Shown here one piece after another: positions 43,817 to 56,586 of a DNA stretch of 64,000 bases (the stretch's first letter is position 1; the number at the start of each line of letters is the position of its first letter). Made by a program: the position numbers and the translations under genes. The notes under the pieces were generated by a model. It was given only the letters and a program-made list of their open reading frames with translations. It did no database searches and was not told where the DNA came from. Source of the DNA: Crossaster papposus (lineage: Eukaryota > Echinodermata > Asteroidea > Velatida > Solasteridae); assembly GCA_037893245.1 (NCBI GenBank), contig JBAIAA010000747.1, positions 310,001 to 374,000 on the forward strand, read 5' to 3'.

Positions 43817-45440
43817 CTGGGGATCGATGTCACTCTACTGGGGATCGATGTCACTCTACTGGGGATGGATGTCACTCTACTGGGGATCGATGTCACTCTA
43901 CTGGGAATCGATGTCACTCTACTGGGGATCGATGTCACTCTACTGGGGATTTATGTCACTCTACTGGGGATGGATGTCACTCTACTGGGGATCGGCGTCA
44001 CTCTACTGTGGATCGGCGTCACTCTACTGGGGATCGATGTCAGTCTACTGGGGATCGATGTCACTCTACTGGGGATCGATGTCAGTCTACTGGGGATCGA
44101 TGTCAGTCTACTGGGGATCGATGTCACTCTACTGGGGATCATGTCACTCTACTGGGGATTGATGTCACTCTACTGGGGATTTATGTCACTCTACTGGGGA
44201 TTTATGTCACTCTACTGGGGATTTATGTCACTCTACTGGGGATCGATGTCACTCTACTGGGGATCGATGTCACTCTACTGGGGATCGATGTCACTCTACT
44301 GGGGATCGGCGTCACTCTACTGGGGATCGATGTCACTCTACTGGGGATCGATGTCACTCTACTGGGGATTTATGTCACTCTACTGGGGATCGATGTCACT
44401 CTACTGGGGATCGATGTCACTCTACTGGGGATGGATGTCACTCTACTGGGGATCGATGTCACTCTACTGGGGATCGATGTCACTCTACTGGGGATTTATG
44501 TCACTCTACTGGGGATGGATGTCACTCTACTGGGGATCGGCGTCACTCTACTGTGGATCGGCGTCACTCTACTGGGGATCGATGTCAGTCTACTGGGGAT
44601 CGATGTCACTCTACTGGGGATCGATGTCAGTCTACTGGGGATCGATGTCAGTCTACTGGGGATCGATGTCACTCTACTGGGGATCATGTCACTCTACTGG
44701 GGATCGATGTCACTCTACTGGGGATTTATGTCACTCTACTGGGGATGGATGTCACTCTACTGGGGATCGATGTCACTCTACTGGGGATCGATGTCACTCT
44801 ACTGGGGATTTATGTCACTCTACTGGGGATTTATGTCACTCTACTGGGGATCGATGTCACTCTACTGGGGATCGATGTCAGTCTACTGGGGATCGATGTC
44901 ACTCTACTGGGGATCGATGTCAGTCTACTGGGGATCGATGTCACTCTACTGGGGATCGATGTCACTCTACTGGGGATGGATGTCACTCTACTGGGGATCG
45001 ATGTCAGTCTACTGGGGATCGATGTCACTCTACTGGGGATCGATGTCACTCTACTGGGGATTAATATGTCATTCTACTGGGGATCGAAGTCACTCTACTG
45101 GGGATCGATATCACTCTACTGGGGATAGATGTCAGTCTACTGTGGGGATCGATGTCAGTCTACTGTGGGGATCGATGTCACTCTACTGGGGATCGATGTC
45201 AGTCTACTGGGGATTAATATGTCATTCTACTGGGGATCGAAGTCACTCTACTGGGGATCGATATCACTCTACTGGGGATAGATGTCAGTCTACTGTGGGG
45301 ATCGATGTCAGTCTACTGTGGGGATCGATATCACTCTACTGGGGATAGATGTCAGTCTACTGTGGGGATCGATGTCAGTCTACTGTGGGGATCGATGTCA
45401 CTCTACTGGGGATTGATATCACTCTACGGGGGATTGAGAT
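43817..45440. repeat. 21-bp minisatellite, right arm (about 77 units) with higher-order structure
   Basis: Same unit as 42297-42767. A block of variants at 43951-44142 recurs at 44496-44687, offset 545 bp, equal to 25 units of 21 bp plus one 20-bp unit (GGGGATCATGTCAC). At 45057-45420 a second higher-order block of about 156 bp, with TTAATATGTCAT, GAAGTCAC, GATATCAC and GTGGGG variants, repeats two to three times. Long open frames here are artefacts. Confidence 0.96.
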
Positions 45441-46475
45441 TGTGAAGTTTTAGCTCTGTAAATGATGCATATTCCAAGAAAACAATATTCTAAGATTTCG
45501 ACTTTAATTTAATAGAACTGCGACCATATTCTGTGTTCAGGCATGGAGGAAGGGTGTTTTCCTTCCTCCATGGTTCAGGGCACATTCTCATCCATTCAAT
45601 CTTAGCAACTCGCATGTTACGCACTGAACAGAGTTTGAACGCTGGCGCACACCATTTGCGTAAATTTTTAAGAAAGCGCGTCCGTCAGAAACGCATCTTT
45701 TGGAAATAACATTCTTTTTATTTTCGGTTGTTACTTTTTTGCATAGCTGCAAAATGTATGTTACTGTGAAAATACGTTCCCTGTGCAATCATAAACTCAA
45801 AAGAAGAACATTATTTATCTAATTGATGACCGCCCCAGAACCAATAGTTTTTAGAGTTCTTACAGCAGAAGTCTGTAAAAAAAAAAGGGCGCATTATATT
45901 GTGAATGGAAGTGTGTTGTTTTGTTGTAATAGTATTACGGTTTTCTTTTTTTTTCATCATTATGCATTATACATGTATTCCTTTACGTCCGGAATCAATA
46001 AAAGAAATGCCTTTATTTGAAAATACATACTACAATGTGTACGAAAATTTACTCAATAAAAATTAGGGGGAAAACTTGGAGTAAAAAGCCGGGAACAAGA
46101 TAATAATGCCGGACATATTAAAAATAATCACACAAAATCCGGGTCTCACGTGTAGCACTAGCAGCAGTTTGGGGAACTCCCAAACACACAACTTGTACAA
46201 TTCATTTTGTAGGCCAAATATTTGTATAATTTTCCCCTATTCGCTACATTCCCGAATTTCCCGCACCCGAACTTCTCCCCGGCCTTCAAGATGCTAATAC
46301 GAACTGTATGAATAATGTTGTTTGCGTGTGGCGTACGTTGTCTACCGCCCTCATCAGCTTAATCATTGAAAGGAAAAGATGGCGACGCCCATGACAAAGA
46401 AAAAGTAGTTTTTGGCCCATTGAAATCGTGGTTGTTTTAGGAAAACTGGAGGAAGGTTATGGAACAAACGTCACA
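45441..46475. other. Intergenic DNA upstream of TSEN34, with a hairpin
   Basis: A hairpin at 45540-45575 (CATGGAGGAAGG and CCTTCCTCCATGG) resembles 9388-9430. No gene-like frame is seen. The TSEN34 promoter must lie in the 3' part. Confidence 0.5.
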
Positions 46476-49352
46476 ATGGAGGAAACTGAAGATATTCCAC
46501 AATCACATAATGAACTTGAAACAATAAATCATTCACCAATAGAGCTGCATCTTTGCAAAGGAAAAATACTCGTGTGGAATGCAAATGGTTTGTAATTTAG
46601 CTAAGCTAAGCAGCTTTGGACTTACTGTTGGGCGCGATCGGTCGATCTTTTACGTAGTACATGTACTAGTACTAGGCACTACTAGTACTAGTAGTACTAA
46701 GCAAACTTAAAAAAATAAAATCCTACACAACAACGTGAGTCACAAACATAAAAACTTACAAAGAAAAGCTGTTTGACCGATTGCGCCCTAGTGCCAAACA
46801 GTTCTATTCTATTTCTAAGCTCAACTACACAATCAATCAGCGTATTTCAAATCAGACAAAATACTATCATCAGTATCAAGAATACTATTTATTTGATGAC
46901 AAGAAAAGGATTGGCTAGTCATCATGACTGTGGAACTAAAATTGTAAATTTAGTTGAACTTGAAATGTATCTTTTCATGGGAAATTTGATTATACATGTA
47001 CCTTGTAATCCATTTTAGATGTCAAGTTGTTAAGAGGGACTCATCACATTGTGGGTGCATTGGTTGGTTCTTTACCGCGATCTCCGAGACAGAATGCTCA
47101 GCTTGGTTTGCCTCTACAGCTCATGCCTGAAGAAGCAGCAGTACTAATTGAATATGGTGAGTTTATAATGGTGGCCCCACTGTAGCCCTCTATTCATTTG
47201 GGTTATGGAATACCTTTTGGATGACTATAACTTGGAGAGTCAAGAATATTTTCGAAGTATTTCCTAACAACATTTGAAATGTTTCCCGCTCCCAGATTCA
47301 TTACATTTCAACATTTCAAACTTTGCCTTTGTAGATGTTGCTAGGATAGTGAATGTCAAGATTAAAACACCGTCAGCCAATGACGTGGTCATCTTCCAAG
47401 AAACAAGACAGAAGAGCTTTCATGAGCAGGTACAAGTTGTGTTTACAAACAAAGAATCAATTTGATGGTTTTTTTTAACAGTGGATGTTACAATTGAGTG
47501 AAGGATTTGATTAATTGAAATGTAGTATTGACTGTTATTCTTTTTTAAAAGCAAGCATTGTGGGATGCAATGAATGCAAAAAAGAAGCAAGACTTTGTTG
47601 ACATCATCGCTCTGGGACAGACCACAAAGAAATATCGTAGAGCTGAACGAGCCAAGACAAAAAAAAGGGAAAAGGCTTCTTCAGGTGAATCGGGGGAAGA
47701 TGAAAGTGTAAGATGCACTGATGCTGGCGAAACATTTGATGATGATGATGGCAAGAATAAGAAAAGAAAGCTGCAAAATGATGTGGTTGCCTCGACAACA
47801 GTGGTAGACAACGGCGAAACATCAACTCCAAGATCAATCAGTTTTAAACAACTCAAGTATTCCTCTGATAAACAAGACGACATCACTACACCAACCCAAA
47901 CATCCTCAGGTTTTATGGAGTCTTGTCAGTCATCTCAAGACAACTATGAAAATACTAATGCGAGTAATGCTGATGAGAACAGCCAACAAGACATGACGAG
48001 TGTCAAATCACATCCAGCTGAAGGTGGACCACCAGAAACGAGGACGGTACATGTACTTGAAACCAACTCGGGTGTAATGGACCACAGTTCCGTGACCCAA
48101 TCGGATGAGCTTTCTGATACCAGCTGCCCCCTGGGGGTTGTGCCAGACACAGAGACAGACACAGTGATAGGCAGAGGTGATGCACAGCCATCTCTAAAGG
48201 CAAACCCTGAGTGCAAATCTGATGATGTACATGTAAACGCTTTCAAGAAGCCTCATGACCCACCATCATGTACAGGCTACCTCGTCCATATAGCAACAGG
48301 TAAGCTACTACTTATTTACCTAATTAATCATTAAGTATGTAAATAAATACATTTACATAATTATTCATATTGTACACGTTTTTGTTTTATATAGCCTCGT
48401 CAGCTACTACAAGACATGAAGAGACACAATGGGCGTACCCAAGAACAAAGCAGGAGAAACTGAAATACCAAGTCTTCCACAACCTCTGGGAGACGGGCTA
48501 CTATCTCACGTCAGGCTGCAAATTCGGTGGCGACTTTCTGGTTTACCCAGGTAAGAAAGTGACCAGAAACATCAGCTATACAGCAACTAGAGTATAGCAA
48601 TAGAAGTACAGTGTACGATGTTTAATTAATTTAATTAGTTTAATTAATACACATGTATATCAACCTTTCATTCATGTGGAACTAAGCAGTGTAAGCAAAA
48701 AGGACAAATTAAGGTTGTTTCACGTTCCAGTTGTGCATGCTCAGTGAAGCGCCTTCTTTAGGCCTACTACATGTAGGCAGTGGGGAACAATCATTTAAAC
48801 AAACTATCATCCAGGTAAGTTGGTTCCCTTTGCTGAGCTGAATTCAAGATGGCCGTGGAATGTGAAACAATCTTAGGTTCTGGAACACTTTCTTACAACT
48901 CGGAATTCATATTTTTCATAGTTTCTCAGCAAACTTTTTATAGTTTACTTGTCAACAAAAAAGTCTCAAAATCCTACCTCAAGTTGGTTCTTCTGTTGAA
49001 TTCTGCAACCTTCTTTCTGCTGCTGAACCAGTTATATCTTTCCATGGTGTCTGCAATGAACTTCTGTGCACACTTCAACAATTTAAATGAAGTATTGAAT
49101 AGCGCCCTCTATTGAGGGGATAATCTCTTCCTCATACATTTGACCTCTTTTTTTCATTTGACAGGAGACCCATTTTTGTTTCATTCCTACTTCATTGCAA
49201 TCTGTGTTCCCCATGACAAGCCTCTATTGCCTCTGGATCTGATAACCTACGGGCGGCTTGGCACAAATGTCAAGAAAACTGTGATTTTGTGCTCAGTCAA
49301 TGAAGAGGATAAGGTAGTGTACACATCTCTGCAGTGGACTGGGTTGAGCTGA
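46476..49352 (+). CDS. TSEN34: tRNA-splicing endonuclease subunit Sen34
   Basis: Six exons (46476-46587, 47019-47156, 47335-47429, 47552-48299, 48395-48550, 49165-49352) join in phase to about 478 residues. The N-terminal domain has LVGSLPRSPRQNAQLGLPLQ followed by LMPEEAAVL, as in other Sen34 proteins. The C-terminal nuclease fold has FGGDFLVYPGDPFLFHSYFI and GRLGTNVKKTVILCS, giving the Tyr, His and Lys of the catalytic triad, and ends VVYTSLQW. Sen34 cuts the 3' splice site of pre-tRNA introns in the nuclear TSEN complex. Exon 4 is an acidic, Ser/Thr-rich, probably disordered linker of about 250 residues with a basic start (KKREKASSGESGEDES), which makes this protein much longer than human TSEN34 (310). 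The ATG at 46459 is out of frame with the gene, so 46476 is chosen. Confidence 0.93.
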
Positions 49353-50654
49353 TTGCCAGAACCAATGCTCTTTAGTGAGGAAGAGGCGGAGTTTAAGATG
49401 GTTTGGAGGAGAGGGTGCAAAATTGAACAGCTAGGCAACAAATTGCATGTCACTTTTAGACAGTTCGGAACTGAAAGCCAATTAAATGACTGAAAAATGT
49501 TTAAAAGGAGAAATAAACTTTTAGATTGTAAGACTGAAATCTGATATTATGGTTCATTCCTATAGGATAATATAACGTAATAAAAGAGACAACAAACTAT
49601 AAAATGTTGGGTTTTTAGTTTCTTACAAACTTGTTCAGTGAAATGTACAGTATGAAAATATTCCAGTTGCTATCAATCACAGATTTACATTAAATTACAT
49701 TTTTACACTTGTATTACAAAAAAACAGGTGCAACTAATCAGTATTATTGTACAGTTTACTTGTTTTAGGTTAGTGCTAAAGTTAAAATTGCACTCATCTA
49801 TTTTGTCATGCAAGGTTACCATTTGGTCCAAGTACAAATATCATGGCAGTGATTGATTCGTGGACTATTGAAAGAAATCATGTCGCGTTTTGGACTTTTG
49901 GTTGTCTAAAATCCCTGAAAAAGTGAACAGGTCATGTTTGGATAATTGTTCAAAATACAAAATGTACCCCTACATTTTGTTGTTCATCAAACTTTTTGAA
50001 AAATAGTTTATGTTACACTCGTTTTTAATTCTAAAAGTTACAAAATCACTTATTTATATTTAATCATTAAAAAATGTTTAAAAAATTGATTATGAATTTC
50101 AGTTTGATTCCAAAATTTGCTAATTTTACAGTGGACTCATTTACAAAACACACTTTTAAGAATTCCAAAATGGAAAATAGAAACTTTACAGAATAGATTG
50201 TGAATATTAAAACAATGTGACCTGTGGTGTTTTGCTTAGGGTCTGTTTGGTAAACTTTGGTTCACACAGATTCAGATCTCAATCAGTGATTTGGCCGCTG
50301 GTTCACTTTATCAATACGGTGGGATTTGGTTGTCAACCAACGGCCGGATCACACTGATCGATATCAGGATTTCGGCGTAAAACAACAAGCCCATAGTTTC
50401 ACACTTTCGACACAAATCCCAGCAAAACACTGTTTCGACCAGTTTGTTTGATCCGTTGATATCGGCATCACAGACGACCTCGCCAATTTTATCTAGGCAC
50501 CAAAAGTTCCACTCTTTTAACTGGCAATCAGAGTTGATTCGCATGCCTGCTTGTTGTTTTATAGCGAGATCTTCAATAGACCCACGGCTACAACTCACCC
50601 AATGACTCGCATACGTCTCTTCACATCCACAATAGAGGGCAGTCTTCAGACCCA
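49353..50654. other. Convergent 3' region between TSEN34 and the Emi-like gene
   Basis: AT-rich; nothing recognised. Both 3' UTRs must lie here. The minus-strand frame at 50311-50658 lies just downstream of the Emi-like stop, has no recognised domain and is not called. Confidence 0.35.
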
Positions 50655-53059
50655 TCATGGGTAGCTTCCTAATCTTGCTAGTCTCCGCAGACTGCGTTTA
50701 CTTCTCTCGCTTCCGACGCCGTTTCCTTGCTTCGCCATGTTTTTCTCCCGAAGTGCCGGACAGAGGGAACTAACGTGGAACTCGCAGCGGCAGTTTGTAC
50801 AGAAGTCGAAGCCGCAGCGTGTACACTGCCCTCGCTGGCCGTTCATCAGTAACTTTGCTGGTGACTGGCAGGCAACTTTGGCACATTTAGTGAGTAATTC
50901 GTCAGCTAGAAGGGATTCAGAGGCCTGCATGGCAACGAAATATAGTAGATTTTTTGCTGTTATAAAAATACTCCAGTAAAATGGTAAATTCTACAATATA
51001 TTGTTTAAAAGGGTGGTCTGGAAAAGAAAAAAGAAACCTGGGTTGTTTAATAAAAAAACAAACAGCTTAGGCTCAATCACTATTGCCAAACTACATGAAG
51101 AAAGCCAAAGAACAGAGACGAAGCTTAGAAAACGGCCCGTGTATAATTTTGTCAAGAAGGCCTATAGATCTTTTGCATTATTGTAGCCATTGCAGCCATC
51201 TTAGAGGTACGCACTTTTGTTCCATATGAATGGACCTGTATGCTATCAATGACAGAAAATACTTCCAAGGTGGATGCTCAGTGCAAAGTGTCTATTGAGT
51301 GAACGAAATTGCAAATACAATGCATCTCTGTTCAAGCAATTTGTATTTCCTTTCTTCCTAAGGACAGCCACTTACCTGACGGAACTTGTCGTGGTTAAGT
51401 CTAGTACTCGGTGTGCTGAAGGCTTGGGGCTCACCGAGTCTCTGAACCTCTCCTAGTGGAGTGGATGAACTCACTGTGGCTCGCTGAGACGTCTGTCGTG
51501 GGTAATTCTCCTGTTGGATGACAAATTAGAGAAAAGTCTGAAAATGTATGAAATGTCTGAAAATGTATGAAATGTCTAAAAGATGCATATATCTTTGAGA
51601 ACAAACAATGTCTTTTTAGAGTCTTAAGATTCTAAAGGTTTGATTTCAGACATAAGTCTGACAAATCTTAAAATTACCTTGACATGCTTTCTTGGTTTTA
51701 ATTTTTGCTGAAGGAAACGTCTCTTCCTAGAAGCCATTTCTCGTCTGTATTCTGCAATATGCCTCCATTCTCGACATACACCGCTGAACCTGAAAGGACA
51801 TTTTTTTAAATAGTAAATTTTTGTCAAAACAAATTGCAAGTTCAGTCAAGTTAAATAAAAATTCTAAGTCTAGTGCATCAAACAATTTGTGCAAGCCTTT
51901 TTAAGATTGAGATAAAAAAAATATGTAGGGCCCACTTGCAATGTATTTTAAATAATTTAAAATAGTTTTAAATCATCAGTGTTTGTGATTTTTTTATTTA
52001 TTTTTAACCTAACACTAACAGTTACACACAATAAAGAAAATGAAATAAAAGAAAAACATATGATAAGCCTACAGTAGTCATTTTAGGAAATAAAACAACA
52101 TGGGCAATTTTGGTAACAATAAAAATAAACAATTTTAAAAACATCTGAACTTTGAAAAAATTGCTAAGATTTTAAAAGGATTTTTTTCATTTTTTTGATC
52201 TGCAATTATACCTCACAATATCTTCATCATTGAACTCCACAAAGATTTTCTTTAACAATGCTGGTTCATGATGTCCCAACTCAGTGACGATATCCATCGT
52301 CTTCCTTCCAACTTTACACGGTCGTCCAGCGAACATTCCTGGCGAGCTGTACCCAGAGTCCTCCTCAGGCTCCTCAGCAATTGCCTCTTTGTACATCTGA
52401 TTAAGACTTTTTGCACTGCTAACTGGCGTTCCATCCACTTCATCTCGAGGAACGAAGCGGGTGAACTTCAAGTTCTCGGCAGGTGTAGATAGTTCCTTTG
52501 AGGAGGTTCTAACTTTCAGGCTTTTCTGGCTGGAAGTTTTACCAAAGAGACCCAGACTGTCATACTGTATTGTTGCAGGAACATGAGGTGTTTTGAAATT
52601 CTCAGACCCGACACAATAACTCTTGTTCTGATGGACAGTTTCTTTATCTTCCCTCTTAGTCTTAGATTTCTGCGAGTCTGAATTATTAACTGGTGGTGAA
52701 ATTTCCTCAAACTTTGGAATTGGAGAAAAGTACTCATCATCTTGAATACTTTTGGTGATTTTTGCTGGACAAGACTGTTGAGAATTTTTTAAACTGTGAA
52801 CTGATTCGTCAGCTCTTGCACCAAGAACCGGCAGCATAACTTTATCTGATGTCGACAACTCAGGAAAATTCCTTGACGTTGATCCATCTCTATTTTCTCT
52901 TTTTTGCATCCTTGGAATACTGCTGCTCCTGCTGGGCTCACCACTTTCATGATTTCTTCTGGATTGGTCGGCTCCAATTCTTAGACAGGATAAACAGTAT
53001 TGATTTGAATTGTCTACCTTAAATATGGAACAATCAGCCATTTTCGACGAGATAAACAA
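50655..53059 (-). CDS. FBXO43: Emi1/Emi2-type F-box protein, APC/C inhibitor
   Basis: Four exons (52212-53059, 51678-51789, 51376-51510, 50655-50924) join in phase to about 450 residues. The start is ATG 53059 or in-frame ATG 53041 (MADCSIF). Exon 1 is Ser-rich and holds DSGYSSP, a match to the beta-TrCP phosphodegron DSGxxS, then the start of the F-box (DIVTELGHHEPALLKKIF). Exon 2 completes the F-box (FSGVCREWRHIAEYRREM). Exon 4 has the zinc-binding region (CAKVACQSPAK, CTRCGFDFCTNCRCEFH, LCP). The tail has LRRLARLGSYP, resembling the C-terminal RL tail used to bind APC/C, but extended. Vertebrates have two paralogues, FBXO5 and FBXO43; this may be co-orthologous to both. The symbol follows the POLR2K neighbour, as for human FBXO43. 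Role: cell-cycle or meiotic APC/C inhibition, by homology. Confidence 0.88.
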
Positions 53060-53836
53060 CTCACAAGGAAATCGAGATGATGTGCAGTAGTACAGTCGAC
53101 TGTTGATTCATTCATTCACCTCTACTCTAGGCTCTACTCGTCGTAAACTCTCAATCAGCTAGACTAGTGCAGGCAGTAACAAATGGTAATAAATCACAGA
53201 TTTCGGGCAGAAAAAAGGTATTATCTAGCCCCTAGCTTCATGTGTATATTAACAATTAAACACATTTTCATATGGCATTAGATTAGTCTCTTAATTATGC
53301 TTTGATTTTGAGAAAATAATGGAAACATTCGAAACCCGTCAGGCCGGGAGACGCAGCTTTATTTCAGAATTCGCGCGGGATGACGTTTTCCCATCATCCC
53401 TTGCGAAAGACGCGCTGTTAATTTTGTCTTGTTCCTGGAATCATTCTTCATGTTTTATCATTTGCAAGCTTAACTGACTACTTTCTGCATAAAATCCACG
53501 TTTTTGCGTTTTTTGTGTGAACGGTAAGTAAACTTAAACGTAAGGGCAGTTTACATGTGTTTTCATCTTTCTTTGTCTGATTTTAAAAAGATATTCCCTG
53601 AAATTTAATTGTTACCAAATTATTTTCTCATTTTATGTGACAAATTCATCCTATTTCGTCTTATATGTCGAGTTTGTCTTTGCGTTGTGTGGGTTGTATG
53701 GTTAAGAACGTCCATTCCAGACACATTACACTTGTCCATTATTAGGCTATAGAGGGCGCTCTGCCAAGTACAGTGCACACAGTTTATTGTTATTTTTTTT
53801 CATTGCACTTTGCAGGAATAATATTTGTGTGTTGCC
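53060..53836. promoter_or_regulatory. Divergent promoter between the Emi-like gene and POLR2K
   Basis: The two genes face away from each other across 777 bp. A probable non-coding first exon of POLR2K ends near 53522, where GTAAGTAAAC follows. Its acceptor is TTTGCAG ending about 53815. CG-containing sequence at 53330-53420 is the likely core promoter. Confidence 0.55.
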
Positions 53837-54401
53837 ATGGATACCCCTACTACCAAGGAAGGTAGTGCACCTGCACCCAAGCAAATTATGGTTTACATTT
53901 GTGGAGGTGAGGTTGCCACGGTTTTTGTAAGAATTCCCATTTCCTAAAAAACTGTATAAATAAACATGTTATTTTTGTTTGTTAATAATATTTTATACAT
54001 GTAATAATTTTCCTATTGTGATTGAGCATTTAGCATTTATTTTTTATATTTACAGAATGTCATCATGAGAATGAAATCCGAACTCGTGATCCCATCCGAT
54101 GCAGGGAGTGTGGCTACCGCATCATGTACAAGAAGAGAACCAAACGAAGTATCCTTTTTATCAAATGGCTTTCTGACGAGAAAGTGAGAAACAAGTTGCA
54201 TAGGTCTATACTGACTATACATTACAACTCTTCAAGTTCAAGCATTGTAAACAAAATCTTTTTCATGCCATTTGTTTTTGTATCTTCTTCCTGTTGATAA
54301 TATTTTTATAAAAAATACCTTGATTTCAAAAAAAGGGAAAATACTGCAAAATCCATTTCCTTAACAGAAAAATCACAGTGGTTGTATTTGATGCGAGGTG
54401 A
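53837..54401 (+). CDS. POLR2K: RNA polymerases I, II and III subunit RPABC4 (Rpb12)
   Basis: Three coding exons (53837-53906, 54056-54148, 54379-54401) give 61 residues; human has 58. The sequence [20 protein letters not shown], then [15 protein letters not shown] and the last exon VVFDAR, is nearly identical to animal Rpb12. The four cysteines (CxxC near residue 23 and CxxC near residue 42) bind one zinc. The protein is a shared small subunit of all three nuclear RNA polymerases. The last coding exon has only seven codons after an AG acceptor, so automatic prediction could miss it. Confidence 0.96.
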
Positions 54402-56586
54402 CCGATGCTGCAAGACAAGAGTTGCCAAGCAGGCTACCAGTGAATCTCCATCAGACCTGCTGTGTACATACAAAGCCTTGTTGACCTTTTACTCTTGGAG
54501 AAGCTGTCACAATGTGGATATTTGTAATGATTCATGAGACAAGTAATAATCGGTTCCAATCCGAGTACCAATATGCTGTCATTGTTGGCTCTGCAATGTG
54601 GAACTTTGCCATCAACCTAATATAAATATTTAAGTTGAAACAATTCTTTCTGGAAATAGACCACAGGGCATGGCTGCAAAATTAATTTCCTTGGCGCACC
54701 TCTTGTATCTAAGTGAAAACATTGTCATTTTTGACAAGCTTGTCCCTTTATACATTAAACCTGTGTGAATTAATTTCACCAGAAATGGTTTGGAACCATG
54801 TGTCAGCAAAGAAAACTCAAAAGAACCAAAAATGTGCATTATGTTTTCTGTTTTCCCCTAAACAGTAAACGTAATATCAATTGAGCAAAACTTCAACACA
54901 GTAGGCCTTGTTGTTAAACATCCTATTTAACACTTTGACCAATTTTGTAGCATCAAAATAAATGAAAGTATATTTGCTTCTATTATATTTTCCCCCGAAA
55001 ACACAATACACTTACACAGTAATTGCGGTCTTTGTACTATTTTTATGCAGGCGCAATTGTAAGATTTATTGTAAACATTTGACGTGGCGATCATTACCAA
55101 AATCCCCATAGTAACTAAATGAAATATTTACTGCATTTGTTCCTCGTTCAATAAAGCTAAAAGCCACAATTGAAACCGTTACATTTCCGCTTCGTTTGTG
55201 TTCCAAGCTGTGAATATTTTAGTATCAATCAGTCACCCAAATGACAATTAAGCTCTCGGTATTGAGGCAGGGAGCTTCGACTACAGAATTTAATTATTTA
55301 CTACATGAACATGTCGAGTTTTGATCTTCACTGTTTATAAAAACCAATGGTGAAAGGGAAAACCTTGTCACGTCACCCAGACCCTTCTGTTGTATTAACT
55401 AAGTCAGAGTGTGATATATGAAAATATATATATTTAAATTTTAAAAACAATTTCCATTAAAAAATTGATCAATTCAGGTTAATATTGCATCAATGCTTGG
55501 ATTTGATTGGACACTCCATCAAATTATCTGACCTTCAATTTCTCAAGCTTAAAAATCGTTACATTTTAAGCTGGCAGTTTCAATTTTTCTACATAACAAA
55601 AACCAAAATATCATCTACTTTGATAAAAGGCAAATCATTAGATCGATCTAGTAGGCTATAACCCTCGGAAAATTGACCAATCACAGCACAAATTGCCATT
55701 TTGTTCGACAAAATTCTTCTCTTTGATTACCGCACACTTTTTGTTGATTTAGTTTGTTTCACTTGCACGCCCCAATTCCATAATCATTCTGGTTTTAATA
55801 TTAGTCATGGTTAAAGTGGCGTTATGTTATTTGTAATTCTGATGCTCAATACCATTAATAAACAGAAAGCTATTTTTTTTCCAAGCAAAAGGCGTTGTCT
55901 ACTTGTATGTACACTAACGATCGTACATGTAATGTGCAAGCGATATAGGCTACTTCCAAGTTCTAGGCAGTTGCTGTGGTGGGCGTGGCCAACTGGATCG
56001 GTGTATTAAAGTCACATTAGGAGTTTACCTTCATCACCGCCAGGAAAATTGGACAATCATTACTTATTAACATGTTGCCATGGTAATACTTAGTTTTGAT
56101 ACAGAAGATTGATTTCTGCTGTGTTTGAGGGTATCGAGCGCTTTGGAAACATTTTGCGCCGTTCAGGGTAGAATTAATTCTTGAAGGCAAAGAAGGCATT
56201 ATAAAAATCAATCTCGGGTTGGTCGTTGATGCTTTATACACACTCACTGGAAACTGCATGTAAAGCACGCAGTGAAAGAGCGGCATTTTGTAAAAATGTG
56301 CAACCACTGGATGACTTTTACTCCTAACAACAGCAATAAAGGATGTGTTGTTGCTACACGTGCAAGATAAGATGCAGTTGTGTCTTGGAAGAAAACAACT
56401 TGTACACAAAGAGCATTTAGTTGTCTACGTGACTGGACTGGAAATGCAAAACTGAAAGAACAAAATCAAGTGGAAGCTTTCTACATGTACATGTATATAG
56501 AGAACTTCACAGACGGCTAAAGTAAGACATTTTCATCGTCTTTGTATAAATGTCAGGAAACCAGTTGGAACTTGAAGAGTACAAAT
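54402..56586. other. POLR2K 3' UTR and intergenic DNA
   Basis: AATAAA at 55150 and 55852 are candidate poly(A) signals. Otherwise AT-rich with no recognised feature. The 5' UTR of the GPCR must lie in the last part. Confidence 0.4.

Noticed and set aside
42267..45348. Open frames up to 446 codons rich in STGDRCH or VTLLGID
   Set aside because: A 21-bp unit without stops opens all frames. Lengths reflect the array, not selection.
47545..48246. Minus-strand frames opposite TSEN34 exon 4
   Set aside because: Shadow frames of a low-complexity coding exon; they match no family.
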